Below are positions 7,359-14,367 of a stretch of 15,089 bases of DNA, piece by piece; position 1 is the first letter of the stretch; each line of letters begins with the position of its first letter. The position numbers were made by a program, and so were the translations under genes. Origin of the DNA: JASHVB01 sp049522565 (GTDB taxonomy: Bacteria; Pseudomonadota; Alphaproteobacteria; Acetobacterales; Acetobacteraceae). Under the pieces are notes generated by a model that saw only the letters and a program-made list of their open reading frames with translations, searched no databases and had not been told where the DNA came from. The stretch spans positions 1 to 15,089 of the forward strand of contig JBEKNT010000323.1 in the NCBI GenBank assembly GCA_049522565.1, given 5' to 3'.

Positions 7359-9238
7359 GCCATCGCCTCCATGGCCACCCGTACTCCCCGCAACTGCCGC
7401 TCCGCGTCGCTATTGGCCGGATCGAGAGCCAGCGCTGCCCGATAGGCGGTCGCCGCCTCTTCGAATTGCTCCAACACCCAGAGCTGATTGCCGTGATGGA
7501 CGTGAAACGGCGAGAAGCGCGGTTCGAACGCGATCGCCGCTTCGATGGCCGCGATCGCCTCGTGATGCCGGCCGAGTCGGGCCAGCGTGTGACTGAGGCC
7601 GGCGAGCGGACCGGCGGCGTTGGGCGCAAGGTCCATGGCCCGGCGGAACGCGGCTTCCGCCTCCTCGGTCCGCCCGAGCCGGGCGAGCAGATGACCGTAT
7701 TGCTCGTAGAGACCGGCATCGTCCGGACTGGCTGCGAGACGTGTCCGCATGTGGATTTCGGCATCCTCCACGTCACCGCTTTGCGCAAGCAGGCTGCCGA
7801 GATGTCCCTGGATCCCGGCGTTGCCCGGCTCGAGCGCCGCGGCCCGGCGTGCCGCTTCGGTCGCTTCCGGCATGCGTCCCGCGCGGGCGAGGGCGCGGCT
7901 GAGCACGACGTGGAATCCCGCAACATCGGGAGCGAGCGCAATGGCCGCCTGCGATGCCGCGACGGAGTCCGCTGGCCGCTCCTGCCGCAGCAACAGATCG
8001 CCCAACATGCTGTGCAGGTGCGGATTGGCCGTCTCGAGTTCGATCGCCCGACGAACAAAACCTTCCGCCTCGGCCAGTCGCCCGCGCCGCGAGGCAACGT
8101 TGGCGGAGAGACCATGGAAGTGCGGATCGAACGGATCGAGTGCCACCGCGCGTTCGGCCTCCTGTGCCGCGTCATCCAGCCTGCCGAGGTCCGCAAGGAT
8201 GTGGCCAAGACCGTAATAGTGGCGGCCTTCCGCCGGATCGATTGCAATGGCGCGCCGGGCCGCGATCTCGGCTTCCGCTGAACGGCCGGTCCGACGGAGC
8301 GCTTCGGCATAGCTGTACCATCCTGCGGCGGCGTTCGGGCTGCGTTGCAACCCGGCCTCCAATTTGGGCAGCGCCTGAGCAAGGTCGCGTCCGACCAACG
8401 CGATCCCTTCGGCCAGATCACGGTTCCAATCACCTGCCATGTAGCTCAGCGCGTATTCGGCAAAGGTGAAGCGGCCCTCCTCGCGGATCCGGTACCGGGT
8501 GCGGTCATCCGCGTATTTCAGGTTGAAATGGCGGGCCACCGCTGGATGGATCGGCAGTTGCACCTTCGGGAAGGGGGTGACCCGAACCCGGTCGTTCAGA
8601 TGCTTTATCGTACTCCTGCCCATGCCCATCCGCTGGAAGAATTGCGTGGCGAAGCTGAGCGTCAGCCGCAGGTTCGGATGATGTGGGGTCCGAAACATCG
8701 GCTCGTCGCGGAAACGTTCTTCGATCAGCCCGGCAAGCTGGTAGCCGCACGCCGCATCGCGTGACCGCTGGCGGTCCATGATCAGTTCGAAGAGGCGATC
8801 GAGATGGCGGACACGGCCGACATCGAGGGCAAGGTATTGTTGCACCGCCTCGGCCGGAGACACCCCTTGGTCGATCAGCCGATTGAGGTAGCTGTCGCTC
8901 ATCTCGGCATCGAAGGGGCCACTGGGCATGAACCAGGGCTTTTCGTTGCGCGGATGCGGCTGGCCGGCGAACGGCCAGAGGAATCCTCCGGCCAGCAGCG
9001 GAACGAAATGGCGCTCGGCGTGGTTGACGATACCGTCGATCTCCGCCCGCGGCGGCAGGTCCAGGCGCTGCTCGACAATGACGTCCGCTTGCGCGATCGC
9101 CGCAGCGCCATCATCGGTGAGATCCTCGTAGGACGGCAGGTAGGCGATCGTCTCTTCGCTGTTCCGTTCGGAGAAGCGCTGATAAAGCTGCGAGAGAGAC
9201 TGCACCTGGCAGTTTCCGATGAACACCACACGCCGCAT
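7355..9238 (-). CDS. WcbI-like polysaccharide biosynthesis domain fused to TPR repeats
   Basis: A 627-residue protein with two parts. Residues 1 to about 270 resemble the WcbI family of capsule-biosynthesis enzymes: the start MRRVVFIGNCQVQSLSQLYQ shows the GNCQ motif (8-11) after the first beta strand. WcbI of Burkholderia pseudomallei is known to bind coenzyme A and is proposed to act in acyl modification of the heptose capsule, so an acyl transfer role is likely but not shown here. Residues about 286-613 are nine to ten 34-residue TPR units (for example GxxxEAExxxRRAIxLxP), expected to bind a partner protein. No signal peptide or membrane helix is visible, so it is probably cytoplasmic or peripheral to the polysaccharide machinery. 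The ATG at 9238 is preceded by GGAACG. A same-strand paralogue 5.4 kb away (2079-3796) is broken. The fusion of WcbI-like and TPR parts is unusual compared with stand-alone WcbI. Confidence 0.72.
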   Translation of the reverse strand: MRRVVFIGNCQVQSLSQLYQRFSERNSEETIAYLPSYEDLTDDGAAAIAQADVIVEQRLDLPPRAEIDGIVNHAERHFVPLLAGGFLWPFAGQPHPRNEKPWFMPSGPFDAEMSDSYLNRLIDQGVSPAEAVQQYLALDVGRVRHLDRLFELIMDRQRSRDAACGYQLAGLIEERFRDEPMFRTPHHPNLRLTLSFATQFFQRMGMGRSTIKHLNDRVRVTPFPKVQLPIHPAVARHFNLKYADDRTRYRIREEGRFTFAEYALSYMAGDWNRDLAEGIALVGRDLAQALPKLEAGLQRSPNAAAGWYSYAEALRRTGRSAEAEIAARRAIAIDPAEGRHYYGLGHILADLGRLDDAAQEAERAVALDPFDPHFHGLSANVASRRGRLAEAEGFVRRAIELETANPHLHSMLGDLLLRQERPADSVAASQAAIALAPDVAGFHVVLSRALARAGRMPEATEAARRAAALEPGNAGIQGHLGSLLAQSGDVEDAEIHMRTRLAASPDDAGLYEQYGHLLARLGRTEEAEAAFRRAMDLAPNAAGPLAGLSHTLARLGRHHEAIAAIEAAIAFEPRFSPFHVHHGNQLWVLEQFEEAATAYRAALALDPANSDAERQLRGVRVAMEAMA

Positions 9239-9981
9239 GGGGTCGTTCCAATTCCAATTTCAGATACATCGCCCGGAAGCCGCGCGGCCGGTCATCCGCA
9301 CATCCGACCACCGGGCGATCCGGGCTAGGTTTCCACCGCCAACTCCTGCTGACCGCAAGGCGGCGCTGGCCGCTGTCCTGTGTGGACCGCGGACCAGCCG
9401 GCGACGACCCGACCGCGACGCGGTGCTGCTACCGGCAGGACCAGCGGGACCCGAATATGCCTCGTCTGGCGGCTGGCATCGGGCGCACGGGTCCGGGTCA
9501 CCACACCCTGAGCGTGCGCGGTGTCGCAATATCGTCTTGGACCGCTCAGGAAAGGTGCCCGATCTGGTGGCGCGGGGTCCGTTCGGACAGGCCAGCAGGC
9601 CGGCCGAACGTCAAGCACGGGCGAAGCTTCAGCCATTCCTCAACAGTCCGAAGCTGAGAGCAGATGCACGTCGAGCGATGGGCCATGCGTCGGCTTCTGT
9701 GGAAACCGTGCGTCACATACCGGGCCAGCCGGTCCGGCGCAAGTTTTCCAACGATCCGCCTGGCAAATGTGCCCAGACCCACGGCTCTCCTGCGGATCTG
9801 CTGCCCGGCCCCGCCGGGGTCCCGTACGGCGGCGAAGCCGTCGTCTGCGCGGGGCCAGCGGGTGGCTAAGTCGCTTGACTCCCAGCCGGCACAACGCCGG
9901 CGCGCCGATCCGATCAGCTCGAATGCGCGGCCCGATCACGCGCCATGGGAGAGGCGACCTCCCGCGCCGCCGGCGCGATCG
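9239..9981. other. Gap of about 740 bases without a convincing gene; probable decayed coding sequence
   Basis: No frame here has a good start, ribosome site and protein-like composition together. The first 110 bases or so upstream of 9238 are recognisably similar to the stretch upstream of the broken WcbI-like copy. Further along, on the minus strand at about 9546-9890, one frame reads protein-like for a while (DDGFAAVRDPGGAGQQ, then GTFARRIVGKLAPDRLARYV) before losing quality and stopping. The best explanation is a gene that has decayed after a duplication. The long plus-strand frame across 9219-9869 has a proline/arginine-rich, shadow-like composition. Confidence 0.5.
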
Positions 9982-10443
9982 TCAGGCGCCGGACAGCCTC
10001 GGCACGGCGCGCAGCCACGGCAACAGCTTCATCGCCGCGACGCTGCCTGCAACGCCACCAATGAGATACCAGAGATAGCCTGCGCGCCACGCACCACTCG
10101 CCGCCATTTGCACGTACAGCCCGACCGGCAGCAGAACTGCCAGGCCGCTGGTCCCCAGGAAGGTGATCCGCGCAAGCCGCGCCGGCGATGCCAGGGTCCC
10201 GCCGCAAATGGCCAGCAGCGCGGCGAGTGCCAGGCCAAAGCCATACAGCACCGTGGCCATTGGCCCGCTGGGTTGATAGGTTTCGGTGATCGCCAGGAGC
10301 ATCAGGCCGTACAGCGCAACGGCAATGCCGAACGCCAGCACGAGTCGCCATACTGTCGCTGTCCATGACCGGAGTACAATGATCAGCCGGTGCTCCAGCA
10401 CGAAGGGGCTGGCCACGCCAAGCATGGTTGCGATGTGCAGCAT
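9982..10443 (-). CDS. Small integral membrane protein with four predicted helices
   Basis: A 153-residue protein with hydrophobic segments at about 30-52, 62-81, 91-113 and 119-142 and short loops, so a four-helix inner-membrane protein. The arginines near 25-33 and at the C-terminal end (LPWLRAVPRLSGA) suggest both termini lie in the cytoplasm. The ATG at 10443 is preceded by AGGACAGG, a usable ribosome site; a second ATG at 10425 is possible. The family is not recognised. It stands alone between two gene-poor stretches, so its neighbours do not suggest a function. The hydrophobic pattern and good start make a real gene likely. Confidence 0.65.
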   Translation of the reverse strand: MLHIATMLGVASPFVLEHRLIIVLRSWTATVWRLVLAFGIAVALYGLMLLAITETYQPSGPMATVLYGFGLALAALLAICGGTLASPARLARITFLGTSGLAVLLPVGLYVQMAASGAWRAGYLWYLIGGVAGSVAAMKLLPWLRAVPRLSGA

Positions 10444-11684
10444 GGAACCTGTCCTGCCCGCGTGGTTGGTTCAGAGGCGGGCGTGCCAGCATTAAACATC
10501 AACAAGGTTAACAAATGCATTTCAGTACGCGCTTGTGTCCTCACTTTGACGTGCCTTGATATGAACAGTGAAATCACGATCGGCTGATTGCATCATTGCG
10601 TGCATGGCAGCTACTCGCGTGCAGCATGTTCGACCGTGCAGCGAGAATTCGATTGTGTGCTGAACGGTGAGCATGTCGATGCCTGCTTCGACAACAGGAT
10701 GAGGCTGTCGCATTGCTGCGTGGACGCAGCGGTCTCGCATTGTGCCGTGCGTGTTCAGGGGAATGTTCGTGGCGGTCCGCACGGTGCGGCATCGCACATC
10801 GGATGTCCATGCGTACACTGGTGCGTGCCACGGCTGCCGCGATGGTGCCTGTGCTGCCGCTGCTGCTGCGGCGATGGCTGCTGGTTGCGCACTTCGGCGC
10901 TTGTCCACCCGATCGTCCGGTCTTGCGGTCGCCATGGTGCCAAGCGACAGCACGCCAACGAGTGGGCACGTCGAGCATCGATCCCCGGAGATGGCTGCGG
11001 GCGGATCGCCTGTCCGCCGGCCGATGCTGGCGCCGTAGACCGTCTGCCCCGAAACCGCCCGCGCCGACGCCTCGGCGGTCCCGACGGGCCGGTGCAGCCT
11101 GCCGGCAGAGGCAATCAATGGCTGGCCATCGTCCGCCGGGCAGGTCATGCCGGCCAACGTGAACGGCACGCCCGACATGCTCACCCGTACCGGGTGTCCC
11201 ATGGTCGGATCGTCTTACCCCTACCGGATGCCCTGGTGCGCCTCGAGCCGGCTTGAGGTGCAGGTCCGAGGGTCCGATCCCGCCACAGCCGCAGGCGACG
11301 CGCACCGCCCTGCTGCTCTCCCTGCGGAAACGGCAGGCGCAGCGACAGCGGGTGAGGATCATCCGCGCGGCGCTATGGGGACTGCTGTCGCCCAATCCCT
11401 CGCCAATTCAGGCTGCAGACGATGAGGGGCGAAAAGCCTCGGCGGCGACGCGTCTCGAATTATTGGATATTGTCCCATTATTAAATATAGGTCCCGAGAA
11501 ATCACGATTTTGTCGGCGGGCATGGATTGTTGCCGTTGCTACCGCGTCCGCCTGTCCTAATTAAGATACAAATCTCGCATAAAACTCGTTGACGATCCCA
11601 GACAATTCCCGATAACTTGTCCGCAATGGTGCCCTGTCGTCATGACGCAGCTGGCCGGTTTGGCTCAAAAATAGGTCTTTCGCG
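10444..11684. other. Long gap (1.24 kb) with no convincing gene; composition unlike its surroundings
   Basis: Open frames exist on both strands, the longest being 222 codons on plus (10588-11256) and 226 on minus (10522-11202), but none looks like a protein. The plus frame is full of cysteine and histidine because the DNA is rich in TGC, TGT and CAT; the minus frame has alanine runs and scattered cysteine. From about 10580 to 10900 the sequence is dense in short GCATG, GTGC and TGC words, including TCGCATTG at 10708 and again at 10735. From about 11450 to 11640 it becomes AT-rich, as expected of a promoter region for the gene at 11685. No tRNA, terminator or clear repeat array was found. Confidence 0.5.
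11589..11616 (+). promoter_or_regulatory. Candidate promoter for the PEP-CTERM gene
   Basis: TTGACG (11589-11594, five of six to consensus) and GATAAC (11611-11616, four of six) lie 16 bases apart within an AT-rich stretch. Transcription would start near 11623 and leave a 5-prime leader of about 60 bases before the ATG at 11685. Spacing is one base shorter than ideal, so this is a moderate candidate. Confidence 0.35.
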
Positions 11685-12593
11685 ATGATTCGGTTTTTCC
11701 TGGCGGCGATGCTACTGAGCCTCAGTGTGGCCACTGCCCGCGCGCAAATCACCTTCGACCCGACCAGCGACTCGACCCCCACATATTACTATCAGACCAG
11801 TAACCAGACGCCGCAGGCACCCGGAACCAATCAGTACAGCGACGGGGGACCGCAGGGCGGCGGCCTTTGCTCTCCAGGTACAACGGCGTGTCCTGCCTAC
11901 AGCCTGATCGACGGCCCGCTGGTCAGCGGCACCGGCACTGGAAACGGCACCGGGCCTGGCGTGGACAGCAATAACGGCGCCACCAGCGGCCTGATCACCT
12001 TCACTTTGCCGTCCTCGGGCTTTGGCCTGGGCGCTGACCAGTACTTCCTGATGACGATCTCCGTCGATGCCAACACGAACAACACCCGGACCGGCGACAT
12101 TTTTGACGTCACGCTCTGCAACGGCGGCAGCAGCACATGCGGGGATTCGAGCGCGCACTTCTCCGAGTTGGGCACCACGAGCGTGGTGTTGCCCTCCCCC
12201 CCTGCCTCCCCCTCCCTCGGCATGTGTCTGGGCGACACCAGCAGCATTTGTCCGAACGGGTTGGATGCGGGTCTGAGCGCCGGGGCGTTTCCCGTCGATG
12301 CCAGCCCCGGCAGCACTTACACGGTCGGGATCACGGATCTGCTGGAGCAGTATATCGGTGGCGCCGACAACCTTCCGGGCCAACTCGGCCAACCCGGATT
12401 GGACGGCGGCACCGGCCTGAATGCCACCGTCTCCGGCGCATACGACAATACCATCTTGCAGTTCTCGGTCTCCATCACCCCGGCGCCCGAACCTGCCAGC
12501 CTCGCGCTGCTGGGCGGTGCGGCGACATTGCTCGGTGCGATGCGCTGGAGCCGCCGCAGCCAACGCGCCCGCGGGCCGGCCCGCCAGGGCTAA
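11685..12593 (+). CDS. PEP-CTERM sorting domain protein, secreted
   Basis: A 302-residue exported protein. Residues 1-20 (MIRFFLAAMLLSLSVATARA) are a signal peptide with an ARA cleavage site. The C-terminal tail has the tripartite exosortase signal: PEP at 268-270 within TPAPEPASLALLGG, a hydrophobic helix, then the basic cluster RWSRRSQRAR. Such proteins are cleaved and processed by an exosortase and are linked to extracellular polysaccharide production, which suits this region. The body is rich in glycine, serine, threonine and asparagine, as for a beta-rich surface protein. Three short cysteine loops recur (CSPGTTAC, CNGGSSTC, CLGDTSSIC), possibly disulfide-bonded after export. The tail continues about 10 residues beyond the basic cluster, longer than usual. 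AGGT lies nine to ten bases before the ATG. No exosortase gene is in view. It converges with tadD, 16 bases apart. Confidence 0.85.
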   Translation: MIRFFLAAMLLSLSVATARAQITFDPTSDSTPTYYYQTSNQTPQAPGTNQYSDGGPQGGGLCSPGTTACPAYSLIDGPLVSGTGTGNGTGPGVDSNNGATSGLITFTLPSSGFGLGADQYFLMTISVDANTNNTRTGDIFDVTLCNGGSSTCGDSSAHFSELGTTSVVLPSPPASPSLGMCLGDTSSICPNGLDAGLSAGAFPVDASPGSTYTVGITDLLEQYIGGADNLPGQLGQPGLDGGTGLNATVSGAYDNTILQFSVSITPAPEPASLALLGGAATLLGAMRWSRRSQRARGPARQG

Positions 12594-12617
12594 TCCGGCC
12601 GCCGGCCCGTCAGGGCT
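12575..12617. repeat. 17-bp direct repeat across the two converging stop codons
   Basis: GCCGGCCCGCCAGGGCT (12575-12591) recurs as GCCGGCCCGTCAGGGCT (12601-12617) with one mismatch, 26 bases apart. The first copy ends at the first base of the PEP-CTERM TAA and the second contains the tadD stop. A 14-bp perfect palindrome, GCGGGCCGGCCCGC (12571-12584), overlaps the first copy and could form a hairpin, but no T-run follows. Confidence 0.55.
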
Positions 12618-13383
12618 GTCCAGGCTCCATCGCGCCGCCCTTGCCGATCGCCGCGGTCAGCGTCGCCAAATCGGCCGCGCCGATGCGTGACCCAAGCAAC
12701 TCGTGCGCCTCCTCCGCATGGCCGCCGGCCGCGTCCAAAATCCCGAGATTGATCCGCATCCGCTCCGGCAGTCCGTCCACGTCGCGGAACGGCGACAAGA
12801 CCCGCCGCGCCTCCTCCGCCTGACCCGACAGCATCAGCGACAGCGCCAGGTCGTTGCTGATTGCCGGATCGCCGGGCACCAGCCCCAGCGCCTGCCGGTA
12901 CAGCCGCTGTGCTTCGCCATGCCGCTGCATGACGTCGAGGGCGACCGCCTTGTTGGCCAGGGCCTTCACGTCGTCCGGCTTGGCCGACAGCACCTCGGAC
13001 AGGGTCTGCACCGCCTGTGACGGCTGCCCAGCCAGCACCTGGAGCGCCCCCAACGTCCCCAGAACCTCCGGGTCATGCGGCGTCGTCTTGAGGCGGCGCG
13101 TCAGCAGAGCCGCGGCGTCCTCCATCTTGCCGTTGCGGGCCAGGCCCTCGGCGCAGCGGAGCTGCGTCGGGGTATTGCCGGGCGCCTCGGCCGCCGCGGC
13201 TGAATACATCGACACCGCCATATCCCGGTCGCCCGACGCTTCGGCCGCCGCCGCGACGCGCAGGCGCGACTCGGCGTTCAGCGGGGTCTGCTCCCCCTCG
13301 TTCTGCTGCGCTGCGCATCCGGCCAGCAGCCAGCATGCCACCGCCGATGCCAGCACAGCCTTCAACCCGCGCCGTTCCACCAC
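12610..13383 (-). CDS. tadD: Tad pilus TPR lipoprotein TadD
   Basis: A 257-residue outer-membrane or periplasmic lipoprotein with TPR repeats, the TadD component needed for assembly of the Flp/Tad pilus secretion system. The N-terminus has a short charged region, a hydrophobic stretch and the lipobox LLAGC with the lipidated cysteine at residue 23. From about residue 35 onward, 34-residue TPR units are visible (for example DVMQRHGEAQRLYRQALGLV). I chose the GTG at 13383 because GGGAG lies five bases upstream; a GTG at 13380 and a TTG at 13395 are alternatives, and the last would sit directly on the end of tadC. Placement immediately after tadC matches the conserved tadB-tadC-tadD order and supports the name. 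It is the last gene of the operon within view. Confidence 0.85.
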   Translation of the reverse strand: MVERRGLKAVLASAVACWLLAGCAAQQNEGEQTPLNAESRLRVAAAAEASGDRDMAVSMYSAAAAEAPGNTPTQLRCAEGLARNGKMEDAAALLTRRLKTTPHDPEVLGTLGALQVLAGQPSQAVQTLSEVLSAKPDDVKALANKAVALDVMQRHGEAQRLYRQALGLVPGDPAISNDLALSLMLSGQAEEARRVLSPFRDVDGLPERMRINLGILDAAGGHAEEAHELLGSRIGAADLATLTAAIGKGGAMEPGQP

Positions 13384-13395
13384 CCTGACTCCCAA

Positions 13396-14367
13396 TCAAT
13401 GCGTCATTGTAGCATGCAGGACAACCGCATGCAGCGCGTCCATCACCCTCAGGACCGCCGGACCGACGAGAACGATGAACAGCGACGGCATGATGAACAG
13501 GATGAGCGGCAGCACGAGCAAGACTGGCAGGCGGACCGCCTTGGCCTCCAGCGCAATCATCCTCTCGCGGCGCAGGTCGACCGCCACCGTGCGCAGCGCC
13601 TGGCTGAGCGGCGTGCCGTACTGCATCGACTGCCCCAGCATGGTGGCGACGCGCCGCGCGCCCTCCACGCCGGTGCGTTCCGCGAAGTTGCGGAAGGCAT
13701 CGCGCCGGTCCGGCAGCACACGCAGATCGTCCAGCAACTTGGCCAAAGCCACGGAGATCGCAGGGTTCGAGTGCCGGATTTCCTGGCTCACATGCTCCAG
13801 CGCGCTCTCCAACCCCATGCCGGCCTCGCTGCACACCACCAGCAGGTCCAGCGCATCCGGCACGCCGCGCCGCAGGGCGGCGAGATAGGGGCGGCGCAGC
13901 AATGTCAGCCCCCATTCGGGGCCCATCAGACCCAGGGGGACCGAGATGAAGACCATCAGGAGCTGGTGCGTGCCGGTCAAACCGGCCAGCCGTCCGTACA
14001 GGATCGCTGCCACGGGAACCCCGATGGCCATCACCACCTTGATGCCGAGCACCACCGGCAACACGGCGTTGGTCCGGAAGCCGCTGGCCGAGATCATGCC
14101 TTCAAGCGCCAGGATGTCGCGCTCGGAGTAGAAGCGCGTCCGGCCGCGCACCGTCGCGCCGATCCAGCCCAGCGAGCGCCGCAGCCAGCCGAATGGCGAG
14201 GCGTCAGCCGGTCGATCGTCCCTGGGCGATAGGGTGGAAACCGCCAGCACCCGATGCTCCAGGCTCCGCGCCGCCAGTCCGCGCAACGACATCACCAGCG
14301 CGGCGCACCCGAGGATCAGCGCAGCGGCGGTGAGCACCATCGCAACAATGGTGAGGTAGTCAGTCAA
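13396..14367 (-). CDS. tadC: Tad pilus inner-membrane platform protein TadC
   Basis: A 323-residue integral membrane protein of the type II secretion F family. Together with TadB it forms the inner-membrane platform on which the TadA ATPase acts to polymerise Flp pilin. It shows an N-terminal helix (about residues 5-28), two central helices near 130-175, the cytoplasmic T2SSF segment GVPDALDLLVVCSEAGMGLE with following EIRHSNPAIS, and a C-terminal helix pair (PVLLVLPLILFIMPSLFIVLVG). Length fits TadC, about 310-330. The start is TTG at 14367, which overlaps the tadB stop by four bases and has GGGGAG ten bases upstream; an ATG at 14340 without a ribosome site is the alternative. The frame is open much further upstream, but that part lies over tadB and is arginine-rich shadow. 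The overlap implies translational coupling to tadB. Confidence 0.88.
   Translation of the reverse strand: MTDYLTIVAMVLTAAALILGCAALVMSLRGLAARSLEHRVLAVSTLSPRDDRPADASPFGWLRRSLGWIGATVRGRTRFYSERDILALEGMISASGFRTNAVLPVVLGIKVVMAIGVPVAAILYGRLAGLTGTHQLLMVFISVPLGLMGPEWGLTLLRRPYLAALRRGVPDALDLLVVCSEAGMGLESALEHVSQEIRHSNPAISVALAKLLDDLRVLPDRRDAFRNFAERTGVEGARRVATMLGQSMQYGTPLSQALRTVAVDLRRERMIALEAKAVRLPVLLVLPLILFIMPSLFIVLVGPAVLRVMDALHAVVLHATMTH

Noticed and set aside
9219..9869. A 216-codon plus-strand frame upstream of the intact WcbI-TPR gene
   Set aside because: It starts inside the opposite gene, is proline/arginine-rich, and shows no domain or ribosome site.
10588..11256. A 222-codon cysteine-rich plus-strand frame that could be taken for a metal-binding protein
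   Set aside because: The cysteines follow from TGC/TGT-rich DNA, they show no regular spacing, there is no ribosome site, and the second half is arginine-rich shadow-like sequence.
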